Positions 15,182-22,885 of a DNA stretch of 22,885 nucleotides are shown here, in pieces. Each line of letters starts with the position of its first letter. Within the stretch, counting starts at the first letter, position 1. The translations under genes were made by a program, and so were the position numbers. This DNA is from Anaerolineaceae bacterium UBA1363. Its GTDB lineage: Bacteria; Chloroflexota; Anaerolineae; Anaerolineales; Anaerolineaceae. Location: contig DBRR01000015.1 of the NCBI GenBank assembly GCA_002306055.1, positions 1 through 22,885 on the forward strand, written 5' to 3'. Under the pieces are notes generated by a model that was not told where the DNA came from, did no database searches, and was given only the letters and a program-made list of their open reading frames with translations.

Positions 15182-15634
15182 CTAAGAATCAGGAATCCAG
15201 ACATTTTAAAGGGGGGTCGTGCGGTGGTGGTTTACTTTCACCACTCGTATTGCGGATGGACTGAAGCCCATCCGTACAAAGTATGAACTCCCAGATCCGT
15301 CAAATTGGAGCAGGTTCGTACGGCGGGGGTCATGATGCTGGGAGCGAAGCGAGCAGTACTTGCTCCCGCCGCTAGCAATGCGGATGGACTGAAGCCCATC
15401 CGTACAAAGTATGTACTCTCGTCGTCCGTCAAATTGGAGCAGGTTCGTACGGCGGGGGCTTGCTCCCGCCCCTCGTATTGCGGAAGGACTAAAGCCCATC
15501 CGTACAAAGTATGTACTCCCATTGTCAGCATTGCGGATGGACTGAAGCCCATCCGTACAAGGTGTGTACTCCGGTCGTCAGCATTGCAGATGAACTGACA
15601 CCTTTCCGCCGAGGTCATTCTCCTCATACTGAAA

Positions 15635-16285
15635 TCAAGACAACGGAAATACAGTCTCAGGATTCTTTTCGACAATCACCGGCTGAATCTGACCCGCGCT
15701 GAGGTTGCTCAACTTACTGGTAAAGCATTCCAGCTCTTCATCTTTAAAACGGACAGTCACCTTGATCTCTTCAAGGAACTCTGTATCCAATATCTGCCCA
15801 TGGTGAGCTTCCATTAGCCTTACTGCCTGGTCATATAGCCGGTAAGGCGTAACAAACATGAGGGTCGTCGTCGGTAGAAGTGCAGCAAATCTGACTCCTT
15901 TCAGCACCTCCCGCACCGCATCGCCATAAGCTCTGACCAACCCCCCGGTGCCAAGCTTGGTGCCTCCAAAATAGCGCGTCACCACCACCGAGACGTTGCC
16001 CAGCCCGCTGCCTTGCAGAACAGCCAGTGCCGGTCTTCCCGCGGTACCGGCGGGCTCGCCATCATCGCTGCAATGAGTGATGATGCTGTTGCCATGACCA
16101 ATAATGAAGGCCGGGACGTTGTGCGTAGCAGTGGGGTGGCGCCCGCGCACCTTCGCCAGGTGAGTCCGGGCTTGTTCGACGCTGCTAGCAAACTCAAGAT
16201 CGGCAATGAAGCGTGAATTCACGACCAGGATCTCTCGCTGGGCAGGTTCAAGTGGTATCAGGCGCAGTTTGACCGAATCATCCAT
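15635..16285 (-). CDS. YigZ/IMPACT family protein
   Basis: A 216-residue cytosolic protein of the UPF0029/IMPACT family. The N-terminal domain carries the family hallmarks SDDGEPAGTAGRPAL and VVVTRYFGGTKLGTGGLVRAY. The C-terminal third is the ferredoxin-like DUF1949 domain. Eukaryotic IMPACT regulates the eIF2-alpha kinase GCN2; the bacterial role is not settled, with links to translation and nucleotide or RNA binding. The frame extends to a GTG at 16297, but the ATG at 16285 is chosen because the family N-terminus begins near it; no ribosome binding site supports either. It is divergent from the DUF1294 gene, with close-set -10 boxes between them. Confidence 0.9.
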   Translation of the reverse strand: MDDSVKLRLIPLEPAQREILVVNSRFIADLEFASSVEQARTHLAKVRGRHPTATHNVPAFIIGHGNSIITHCSDDGEPAGTAGRPALAVLQGSGLGNVSVVVTRYFGGTKLGTGGLVRAYGDAVREVLKGVRFAALLPTTTLMFVTPYRLYDQAVRLMEAHHGQILDTEFLEEIKVTVRFKDEELECFTSKLSNLSAGQIQPVIVEKNPETVFPLS

Positions 16286-16297
16286 GGCAATTAACAC

Positions 16298-16316
16298 TAT
16301 AATGCTTTTGATTATA
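16298..16316. promoter_or_regulatory. Close-set divergent -10 boxes
   Basis: TATAAT on the plus strand (16298-16303) and TATAAT on the minus strand (16316-16311) face opposite genes, 7 bp apart. Neither has a convincing -35 box. The arrangement suggests that polymerases starting the two genes would compete for the same site. Confidence 0.4.
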
Positions 16317-16336
16317 GCTGTTTGATGAGGTTATCC

Positions 16337-16600
16337 GTGAATGAAACTGTTTTACTTTTTGCGATTCCGTTAACTAGTATCAATTTCTTGCTCTTCGGTT
16401 ACGACAAGTTCCAGGCCAAGCGGAACGGCTGGCGCATCCCGGAACGGGTGCTGCTCGGATTGACAATATTGGGTGGTGGGGTCGGCGGCTTGGCAGGGAT
16501 GTTAGTGTTCAGGCACAAAACCCGTAAAAACGTTTTTTGGCTCGCAGCAATTGTGGGAATTGGGCTCTTAATTTATCTCACTGCGTTTTGGCGAGGATAG
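16337..16600 (+). CDS. DUF1294 small membrane protein
   Basis: An 87-residue protein with hydrophobic helices at about 4-20, 40-57 and 65-84. The motifs GYDKFQAKRNGWRIPE and GGGVGGLAGMLVFRHKTRK are diagnostic of DUF1294, an uncharacterised family often found alone or fused to a cold-shock domain. The GTG at 16337 is chosen over the ATG at 16325 because that ATG is part of an ATGAGG ribosome binding site (16325-16330) 6 nt before the GTG, and the N-terminus then matches the short family members. The function is unknown. Confidence 0.85.
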   Translation: MNETVLLFAIPLTSINFLLFGYDKFQAKRNGWRIPERVLLGLTILGGGVGGLAGMLVFRHKTRKNVFWLAAIVGIGLLIYLTAFWRG

Positions 16601-16733
16601 GCTTCGGCTGCACACAAGCAACAAATTATCCCCCCCTACGGGAAACAGAGCAATAATTTATCCTACCTGTTCCAGAAAAAGCAATAGCCTTGACATAGCC
16701 GCGCAGGGAAAAGCAAATATTCTTCCGAGGTTA

Positions 16734-16739
16734 TATAAT
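16734..16739 (+). promoter_or_regulatory. -10 box of a probably leaderless kinase transcript
   Basis: A perfect TATAAT ends 6 nt before the ATG at 16746, so the transcript would start at or beside the start codon. No ribosome binding site precedes the gene. A TTGACA at 16690-16695 is 38 bp from this box, too far to be its -35. Confidence 0.5.
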
Positions 16740-16745
16740 GGGCAC

Positions 16746-19637
16746 ATGGCAAAGAAAGTTACTGGACGAAATAGAGACTGGCAGCTGCTCGAAACGGTCG
16801 GCAAAGGGGATGCGGGTGAAGTTGTGCGCGTGCAGGCTGAACTCGGAAAAGAACAGGGTGTCATGAAGCGCCCGGTGCAAAACGTCTCGGGAGGCACGAT
16901 CGTACGTCAGGCAAGGCAGATCGAAAACGAAGGCCGGGTCCTCGCGCTGTTGGACGGACTCGATATTGAGCGTCATGGTCAAAAAATTCACACTCCCCTG
17001 TTGATGGACCAAAGCATTGAGGGCACATCTTCTTCTGCCAACCTATTTATCGTCAGTGAGGAAGTCCCAGGGGTGTCTGTCTCGGAACTTTTGCGCCGCA
17101 AGATGCAGGGAGGTTCCCCCATCTCCCAGGCGCTTGTCCTCAAAGTGCTGGCTGCGGCTTTCCAACTGCTGCAGAAAGTTCATGAAAAGGGCGTGATCTG
17201 GAATGACGTCAAGATGGATCACATTTTCTGGAATTCTGAAGCCAATATCCTTTCTTTCATTGACTGGGGCAACAGCCTTGACATTAACAGTGAGACCTCC
17301 GACGACAAAGCAAACCCCATGCTGGATTACCAACAGCTGCTCGAAGAAGGTCGCACATTGATCGAGCAGACCTCCCCGGAACTGATCGCAGACATTGGCT
17401 GGCCTTTGAGCTCAAGCCAGCTAAATGACCAGGAGATTAATCACCTGCAGATGCGAGTGGAGTACATGGAAACCTACCTTTCCATGCGTATCATCGAGTA
17501 CAAATTGCTCTTCAGTCGCTACCTGAAAAGCCTCAACTCCCTGGAGGGATTGAAACAAACCCTTGAGCTGATGCGCGCTTTACAACATCTTGGGGTCGAA
17601 GTCAACATGGCTGATTTGCTATCAGCCAGTCAGAGATACCTGCTTGACTTACTGGATCGGGGTGAAGATAAACAGGCGCAGGAAGTCTCCCAGGTACTGG
17701 AAACCGAACTGAACCATAACCTTTCTCCCAATTGGCAATTGGCAGGATATCTTCTCGAGCATTTCGGCAACGGTGATCCCGCCAACCTGGCAAAGTTGCT
17801 CCATGCGGTATTTGAAGGTGACTGGAACGAGGCTGCCTGGATTTACCAGGAAAGCTTCCTGGCCAAACAAACGCCTCCAACCAGCGACCAGGTAATTAAT
17901 TCTATGCGCACTTTGAAGTTAAATTTAAAGCCCTATGCGCTTATTTCCACCGACCTGGCAGCTTTATCTCAACAAAGTGAACGCTGGCTTGAAACTGCAA
18001 TTCAGAAAAATCTCGATCCTGAATCGATCACCACCCTGCGAAATTTGAGCAGTCGTGTCAAACAGATCCAGGAGAATTGGGAGGTCCTGCAGCCCGGTGA
18101 AAAACTGGGCGATAAGTTTCTGTTATTACGCCGCGTTCTGGAACATTTCACCGCGCTTCAACTGCGCCCTGCTACGGATTTGCAGACTTCACTGCTGGCG
18201 GCGATGTCCAGGATCAGGGATATTTACCGTGCTTGGGCAGAATGCGATTTAGCCACTGCTCAGAAGCAGACCAAGGACCTCTTTTTGCTTGAACCAAGCC
18301 TCAATTATCTGCCTGATCTGGAAACTGACTTTTACGCGATGATTAATTGGCTGGAAACTCTCAACCAGGGTCCAGCCGAACATCAAGCAGTCAATACATT
18401 CGCTGCGGAGTTGCTCGAGTCGTTGCCTCCCCTGGCTGAATGGCTTGGCGAGGTGCCATGGCTGACCTCCCTCCTGCACGCCCTGCAAACCATGAAAGAT
18501 GCACAGGCAATTGAAAACTTGCGGGAAGAAGCGCGTTTGGGTCAATGGCCTATGCCGTGGCTGGAACTTCAATCACTTCAACTGGAGGTGCCTGAGTCTT
18601 ATCGCGATCAGGTCCGGTTGGATACCGAACAAAAAGCCTGCCTGGAAGAGTATTATCAAGCTCTGAAAGCCTCCCGGCAGCCTGCCTTAGCTCTTAAAAA
18701 GATTCGCCAGCTTCTGCCGGCTTTTCATCAGGCATACACCGACCTGGCAGGCGCCTTTGCCACTTTATTTTCACAACTCCACGGCGAGTCACCTTTGCCA
18801 GCAGTCGACCTATTTCCGCAGGAAGACCAGGCGCAAGTTGATCAGGTCAGAGAAATGTTGGAGACTGTCCGAAAATGGAAGCAGCATATCCGCTCAGGCA
18901 GCCCGGCAAAATTCAATTTTCCTGCAGCATTATCCCGCCAGTGGGACATTCTGGCTGAAACCCAAGGTCAGGATGAAATCTGGCGAAACCAGATTCTGCC
19001 CCGGTTAACCGAAATTAAACAGAAACGCTGGGAGGAATTCCCTGTCGACTTACCCGTTGGTAGCGCAACCGATCCGTTCGCAGTTGCCCGCGCGGCTCTG
19101 GCTAAGCTGCAGTCAGACTGGAAACGCATTCCCGAACAAGGCTTATACCGTGAGCTGATCGAGGAAATGATCTATCAGATCGACACGGCTCAGTCGCACT
19201 TTTTCAAGTTCTGGCAGTCCTTACAGCGCAGCGGCAACGTAGTAACGAGCTGGTTGTGCGGAAATTACCAAGCGATCTTCAGCGAGATCAACCAAAACCT
19301 GCTCCAGATCTGCCGAAAATTACGCAACGTGGAACTGGCATTCAACGTCGTGAACCTGCCCGAGATGGCGCGCACACGGATAGCGCAAAACAGCGCTGGG
19401 GATCTGATGTTCACCCTGGTGCAACTCGATGAGCAGATCATGCCGCCATCGCGAAAGCTTTCGATCTTCCGAAGCTGGCAGCAACAGTTCCTTGAACTGC
19501 TCAAAAAGGGCGACCGCAAGCAGATCGTCGAAAGCATCCAAACGATTGAGGCCATCCATCCTTTACTGCCCTGGTTTGATGAGCTTGTGCGAAGGGATGC
19601 TGATTACTTCGATTTGCCGAAAAGCCATCAATGGTAG
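16746..19637 (+). CDS. Divergent protein-kinase-like protein with long helical C-terminus
   Basis: A 963-residue protein. Residues 1-180 read as a Ser/Thr-kinase-like fold: glycine loop GKGDAGEV (19-26), ATP-anchoring Lys41 (VMKRP), a helix-C Glu at 60 or 62, and catalytic loop HEKGVIWNDVKMDHIFW with Asp154 and Lys156. The metal-binding segment is IDWG (Asp173) in place of DFG. The Asn that normally follows the catalytic Lys is His159. The remaining 780 or so residues look helical, rich in Leu, Gln and Glu, with no membrane segment or recognised domain; a TPR-like or coiled scaffold is possible. The gene has no ribosome binding site and a TATAAT 6 nt before the ATG. A second kinase-like gene follows after 11 nt. 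The substrate is unknown. Confidence 0.65.
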   Translation: MAKKVTGRNRDWQLLETVGKGDAGEVVRVQAELGKEQGVMKRPVQNVSGGTIVRQARQIENEGRVLALLDGLDIERHGQKIHTPLLMDQSIEGTSSSANLFIVSEEVPGVSVSELLRRKMQGGSPISQALVLKVLAAAFQLLQKVHEKGVIWNDVKMDHIFWNSEANILSFIDWGNSLDINSETSDDKANPMLDYQQLLEEGRTLIEQTSPELIADIGWPLSSSQLNDQEINHLQMRVEYMETYLSMRIIEYKLLFSRYLKSLNSLEGLKQTLELMRALQHLGVEVNMADLLSASQRYLLDLLDRGEDKQAQEVSQVLETELNHNLSPNWQLAGYLLEHFGNGDPANLAKLLHAVFEGDWNEAAWIYQESFLAKQTPPTSDQVINSMRTLKLNLKPYALISTDLAALSQQSERWLETAIQKNLDPESITTLRNLSSRVKQIQENWEVLQPGEKLGDKFLLLRRVLEHFTALQLRPATDLQTSLLAAMSRIRDIYRAWAECDLATAQKQTKDLFLLEPSLNYLPDLETDFYAMINWLETLNQGPAEHQAVNTFAAELLESLPPLAEWLGEVPWLTSLLHALQTMKDAQAIENLREEARLGQWPMPWLELQSLQLEVPESYRDQVRLDTEQKACLEEYYQALKASRQPALALKKIRQLLPAFHQAYTDLAGAFATLFSQLHGESPLPAVDLFPQEDQAQVDQVREMLETVRKWKQHIRSGSPAKFNFPAALSRQWDILAETQGQDEIWRNQILPRLTEIKQKRWEEFPVDLPVGSATDPFAVARAALAKLQSDWKRIPEQGLYRELIEEMIYQIDTAQSHFFKFWQSLQRSGNVVTSWLCGNYQAIFSEINQNLLQICRKLRNVELAFNVVNLPEMARTRIAQNSAGDLMFTLVQLDEQIMPPSRKLSIFRSWQQQFLELLKKGDRKQIVESIQTIEAIHPLLPWFDELVRRDADYFDLPKSHQW

Positions 19638-19640
19638 AAT
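19635..19640 (+). promoter_or_regulatory. -10-like box before the second kinase
   Basis: TAGAAT overlaps the stop codon of the first kinase gene and ends 8 nt before the ATG at 19649. No ribosome binding site is present, so either a leaderless internal transcript or coupling to the upstream gene could serve translation. Confidence 0.3.
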
Positions 19641-19648
19641 AGCGAATT

Positions 19649-20659
19649 ATGCACGAAACAATTCTTGATTCTCAGAGCGGCTTGTACCTGGCTGAGCCGC
19701 TTGATACCTGGCTGACAGCTGCCCAGCAGGATTTTGCCATTCCTGAAGCTGGCGGTTCAAGCGCGCGTGTCTTTTTATTGAAGAACGCGTTGGGGAAAAC
19801 CGGCTTTGGACCTGATCCTGCCTTCAAAGTGATGCGGCATGACAAAATTGCCTATGCAAAGCCGTTGTTCCTTGAAGAATTCAATATTCTCGCCGGGCTG
19901 CACGGCTTGGACGGGTTGACACCCATGCTGCAGGCGGGCTACCTGAAACCTGCCCCGGGCACAGTTTGGCCGCCAGAAGTTGCGCCACTATCTAAGATTT
20001 TGGAGAAACAAGGCAATGCTTCCTCAATCCGTGGCACGCTGGCGCTCTTTGACCTGGACGAAATCCAGGACGTGATTGACCAATATGAGGAGCGCCTTCA
20101 GGATGGATGGCTGGCATTTTTGATCCTCGAGCGCCGCTGGGAAGACAACCTTTATCTGCTTTGTGACGCAGGCTACACGCGCGGAAATTTCGTGCGCAAC
20201 CTGAGCATGAAGCAAGTGCTCGACATCTCCATCCAAATCTGTAGCATGTTGGAGCAAGCACACGCGAAAGGCGCAATCTACTTGGATCACAAATTACTTC
20301 ACTATTATTGGAACGAATATCGCCAAAAAGTGATCATGCTGGACTGGAACATCGGGCACTGGCTTCCTGAAACCTTCTCGCCCGAGATGCAGCACTCAGA
20401 CCTGGTGCAGTTCAGCTCCCGTGCCCTGCATCATATCTTCACGGGCAGGCAGGCTCCGGGCTCTGTGGCAGTGGGTCCCAACCGACCCGAAGATATCGCC
20501 AATGCGCCAAGCCGATACAAAGCTTCTTATTCGTTCGATGTCCAGAATCGGTTGAACGCCGATGAGATGAGCTTTCTCGAAAGCGCTCTGGACGGACGCT
20601 TTCAGACCCCCACAGAAATGAAAGAGAAGCTCCAGTTTTTATATAACAAAAGGCAATAG
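19649..20659 (+). CDS. Divergent protein-kinase-like protein, single domain
   Basis: A 336-residue protein spanning one kinase-like domain. Candidate motifs are the glycine loop AGGSSARVFLLK (34-45), Lys60 (FKVMRHD), Glu76/77 in helix C, the catalytic stretch YLDHKLLHYYW with Asp213 and Lys215, and Asp232 (MLDWNIG) in the DFG position. As in the upstream gene, the usual Asn is His (218), followed by the same Trp-Asn pair. Key acidic and Lys residues remain, so catalysis is possible. There is no membrane segment. It begins 11 nt after the first kinase gene and ends 32 nt before the TPR-membrane protein gene. Small-molecule kinases of the aminoglycoside phosphotransferase type are the main alternative. 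Confidence 0.6.
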   Translation: MHETILDSQSGLYLAEPLDTWLTAAQQDFAIPEAGGSSARVFLLKNALGKTGFGPDPAFKVMRHDKIAYAKPLFLEEFNILAGLHGLDGLTPMLQAGYLKPAPGTVWPPEVAPLSKILEKQGNASSIRGTLALFDLDEIQDVIDQYEERLQDGWLAFLILERRWEDNLYLLCDAGYTRGNFVRNLSMKQVLDISIQICSMLEQAHAKGAIYLDHKLLHYYWNEYRQKVIMLDWNIGHWLPETFSPEMQHSDLVQFSSRALHHIFTGRQAPGSVAVGPNRPEDIANAPSRYKASYSFDVQNRLNADEMSFLESALDGRFQTPTEMKEKLQFLYNKRQ

Positions 20660-20691
20660 CCAAAGGCTTGCTTTGACCTGAAAGGACCTCA

Positions 20692-22572
20692 ATGATTAAC
20701 GATCTCATTGAAAAGGCACGCAGTGTTTTATCAAACGCATCTCCCAGTGATGATGCGCTTTCGCAGGTGGAAAACGAACTCTCAACCTTTTTGGAAGCAC
20801 ATGCTACCAACCGCTTGGGTGACGATATCAGCGTGGACGAGTTGGAAGAAGCCAACAGGCTGCTGCGCGAAGTCCGGCGCGAGAGATCCCGCCGGCAAGC
20901 CGGACAGCCAACCCCAGCCACTGAAGAGCCCACATCCACCCCTTCCACTCCAGCAAGCGCTGCTGAATCGATTTTCCAAACTACAACCCCTCCACAGGCG
21001 GCAAAAAATGCGGACATTCCTCCTCTGACCCGAACCAATCTGGGGGAGGAACTCAACTCCGGCATCGATAACGATCCCCTAAGGCGCTTCTTCCAATCCG
21101 CGCATGACCCTGAAGCGGAGCGCATGATGGATGAGGCAGAAGAGGCGTTCTACAAAGGCAATTACCAGGCTGCCATCCCCCTGTATGAAAAAGTCATACA
21201 AATGGAACCAGGCTGGACGCGTGCCCAGGAACATCACAGCGAAGCAGAGGAGTACCTGCGCTCAGGTAACATCCCCTCGGTGGCGCTGCCTCCCGAAGCT
21301 GGTAAGGCTTACGGTAAAGCCCAAAGCGCAGCGCGCGTTTTTCGCTACAAAGTAGCACTTGATTACCTCGATGAAGCGTTTGAGCACCTGCAGGAAGCCG
21401 GCATTAAGCGTTGGCGTGAAGGTGAAGAACTGCGGCATGACCTTGAAAACCAGATGCAAGCCTATGATGTCTACAAAGAAGGCTTGAACCTGCTTTCCCA
21501 GGGGGATCTCGTGGGCGCTCTTGGCAAGATACAAACGGCTGCCAGCGCGGTAGCCATCCCAGAATATATCGATAAAGCCAACGAAGTCCGCCAGGACATT
21601 GGCATGCTTAACGACGTCAGTGACACAGTCAGCCTGAGCGGCAAGATCCCACCCGCAAAATTAGCGGATGCCCGCACCAAACTGGAACGAATCCGCATGA
21701 AATACGGAGAGATAGACCAGCTCAGCCGCCTGCGCAACCGGCTCGACCTTTTGATCCCAGCCACCATTCAAAATCTGCTTGAAAACACGCAGCGGCTTAA
21801 GCAGGAAGCATCCGAAGCCCCGACCGCATCGCTCGCACGCCAAAAGGTAAATGCCGCCCGTGAAAATCTGGATTTGCTGCGCCAGCTGGACGCCTACGAC
21901 TCGCAGAGCCTCTCGCTCGAGAATGAGATCAGTACGCTCGAGACGGAGATCCAGGCGAACGAAGATGCCATGACCCGTGCGGAAGAAGCTCTAAAGACTG
22001 GCAACAAGTTTTTCGCGCTTGACGCTCTCAAAATCAGCGCCAAACCACGCAAGCGTTTCCCCCAGGATCCAAAGATTATCGAGTTAAAGCGCGGCTTCCT
22101 GCCGACTTACATCATTGGTGGCTTGTCAGCTATCATTGCCCTGATCGTGATCGGATTGCTGATCTCTGTAGCAGTCAGAGGCATTTCCAGTGCAGTCTAC
22201 GAACGAAACTTGGCGCGGACTCCCACAGTCACGTCTACCCCAACCATCACGCTGACGCCAACCATGACGCCCACTGCGACCATCACCCCCACCCCCACGC
22301 CGGATTATTCCCCCACGCCAACGTACACGGTTACTCCAACACCGGTCGTGGTAGTTCAAACCCTGAGGGAAGTGTGGGCGCGCAGTGACTGCTATGACAA
22401 TTTCCGCGCCACTGGAAGCATCCCAGCCGGGACGACTTTGACCCTGCTTCCCATGGCTGAACGACGCTTCGACAACTTCAACCGGGAATGCGTCCTGGTT
22501 GAGTACCGAAGTGGTGACTATGCCATTCTTGGGTATGTTCTCATGGCAGACGTAACGACTGTTGCACCTTGA
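20692..22572 (+). CDS. TPR membrane protein with Thr-Pro stalk and SH3-like outer domain
   Basis: A 626-residue single-pass protein. Its N-terminal part is helical with a Pro/Thr linker (about 72-112). A TPR-like unit lies at about 141-190 (AEEAFYKGNYQAAIPLYEKV), followed by coiled segments to about 450. A basic KPRKR stretch precedes one membrane helix (472-495). Outside would be a Thr-Pro repeat stalk (510-552) and a 70-residue C-terminal domain with Cys567 and Cys600 that reads like a bacterial SH3 domain. The predicted topology is N-terminus inside, C-terminus on the surface. An AAAGGA precedes the ATG. Position after two kinase-like genes suggests it is their substrate, anchor or sensor; this is inference. 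Confidence 0.7.
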   Translation: MINDLIEKARSVLSNASPSDDALSQVENELSTFLEAHATNRLGDDISVDELEEANRLLREVRRERSRRQAGQPTPATEEPTSTPSTPASAAESIFQTTTPPQAAKNADIPPLTRTNLGEELNSGIDNDPLRRFFQSAHDPEAERMMDEAEEAFYKGNYQAAIPLYEKVIQMEPGWTRAQEHHSEAEEYLRSGNIPSVALPPEAGKAYGKAQSAARVFRYKVALDYLDEAFEHLQEAGIKRWREGEELRHDLENQMQAYDVYKEGLNLLSQGDLVGALGKIQTAASAVAIPEYIDKANEVRQDIGMLNDVSDTVSLSGKIPPAKLADARTKLERIRMKYGEIDQLSRLRNRLDLLIPATIQNLLENTQRLKQEASEAPTASLARQKVNAARENLDLLRQLDAYDSQSLSLENEISTLETEIQANEDAMTRAEEALKTGNKFFALDALKISAKPRKRFPQDPKIIELKRGFLPTYIIGGLSAIIALIVIGLLISVAVRGISSAVYERNLARTPTVTSTPTITLTPTMTPTATITPTPTPDYSPTPTYTVTPTPVVVVQTLREVWARSDCYDNFRATGSIPAGTTLTLLPMAERRFDNFNRECVLVEYRSGDYAILGYVLMADVTTVAP

Positions 22573-22615
22573 GCCTGGCTAAACTGAGATAACGTTCCCA
22601 GTCAATGCGCTTCCT

Positions 22616-22780
22616 GTCAACTCTACGTGGCATTCTTGTTTGGTCATCGTAAGGAACTGGCCTGCCTGTTCCTCGCTGTAATTTGGTCGACGCAGGCGTC
22701 GACCCTACGGGATTTGTGGTCGAAGAAGGCCGTCAACTCTACGTGGCATTCTTGTTTGGTCATCGTAGGGAACTGGCCTG
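22616..22780. repeat. 49-bp direct repeat flanking a hairpin
   Basis: Copies at 22616-22664 and 22732-22780 match at 48 of 49 positions (start GTCAACTCTACGTGG, end GGAACTGGCCTG). Between them an 8-bp stem, GGTCGACG (22685-22692) with CGTCGACC (22697-22704), forms a tight hairpin. The stretch after the last gene (22573-22885) holds no other gene that I can see. Confidence 0.85.
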
Positions 22781-22827
22781 TGTCAAGACAATGATGGTTT
22801 ACAAGTTATTTAGGGTGATTGTTTACA
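22781..22827. repeat. 24-bp spaced repeat, possible IS21-like element end
   Basis: TGATGGTTTACA (22792-22803) and TGATTGTTTACA (22816-22827) differ at one base and are spaced by exactly 24 bp. The stretch opens with TGTCAAGACA immediately after the 49-bp repeat. A TGT end with inner repeats at this spacing is compatible with an IS21-family terminus whose genes lie beyond the window. Operator sites are an alternative. Confidence 0.35.
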
Positions 22828-22885
22828 CTTTCATCAAGCACGAAGGCTATCTCGGATCATAGGATTATTTTTGAGGACCACCCTG

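Larger units (their letters stand above)
14702..15610. repeat. Hairpin repeat cluster B
   Basis: A second cluster of the hairpin family lies between the exporter and yigZ-like genes. Hairpin 1 copies (GGATGG-loop-CCATCC or variants) start near 14702, 14802, 15253, 15382, 15482 and 15535, with a decayed one near 15585. Hairpin 2 copies here read GGCGGG...CCCGCC (14771-14790, 15451-15470), or carry the insert containing GGGAGC...GCTCCC. Compared with cluster A, changes on one arm are matched on the other. A shared lead-in (AAATTGGAGCAGGTTCGTAC or close) appears three times. Apart from these repeats and two palindromes, nothing was seen between 14621 and 15634. Confidence 0.85.

Noticed and set aside
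16690..16739. TTGACA at 16690 as -35 partner of TATAAT at 16734
   Set aside because: The 38-bp spacing is far outside the 15-20 bp range.
20439..21125. 228-codon minus-strand frame spanning the kinase 2 and TPR protein genes
   Set aside because: It crosses two real genes in the opposite sense, is Ser/Arg-rich low complexity, and has no ribosome binding site.

Overview
The window looks like a chromosomal segment of a Gram-type-uncertain anaerobic bacterium, most likely Chloroflexota, class Anaerolineae. This is an inference. It rests on moderate GC with mixed ATG/GTG starts, Thr-Pro repeat linkers in surface proteins, many ABC exporters, intergenic hairpin repeat clusters, and probable leaderless genes. 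No rRNA, tRNA, CRISPR array or phage gene was seen.

Layout. (1) 1-4618: a possible insertion-sequence edge, a good sigma70-type promoter, then a tightly coupled three-gene operon: two half-transporters forming an asymmetric heterodimeric ABC exporter, and a TIM-barrel protein resembling the DUF692/MNIO iron enzymes. (2) 4619-5775: non-coding, holding a 145-bp element with terminal inverted repeats and a cluster of double-hairpin repeats. (3) 5776-8587: a probable Mg2+ (or Mn2+) uptake operon. It has a structured leader with a 34-codon mini-ORF and an attenuator-like hairpin, a soluble PRC-barrel/MgtE-N/CBS regulator, an Nramp-type transporter lacking the usual TM6 methionine, and a strong terminator. 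(4) 12182-8586, minus strand: a vitamin B12 uptake operon (BtuF-BtuC-BtuD type) with its promoter, cobalamin riboswitch and terminator/antiterminator. (5) 12230-14620: a papain-fold (C39-like) cysteine peptidase overlapping a homodimer-competent ABC exporter, resembling a split peptidase-containing exporter. (6) 14621-15634: a second cluster of the same hairpin repeats. (7) 15635-16600: divergent YigZ/IMPACT-family and DUF1294 genes. (8) 16734-22572: two divergent protein-kinase-like genes and a TPR-transmembrane-SH3b-like protein. I recognise no described system in this set, and it is the best candidate for something new. (9) 22573-22885: a 49-bp duplication and a possible second insertion-sequence edge.

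Themes. Most genes concern traffic across the envelope (three ABC exporter proteins, a B12 importer, a metal importer) or signalling (the kinase set). Regulation appears to act largely at the RNA level: two leaders with competing hairpins are visible. The two repeat clusters share one hairpin family whose paired bases covary, so the fold rather than the sequence seems to be conserved.
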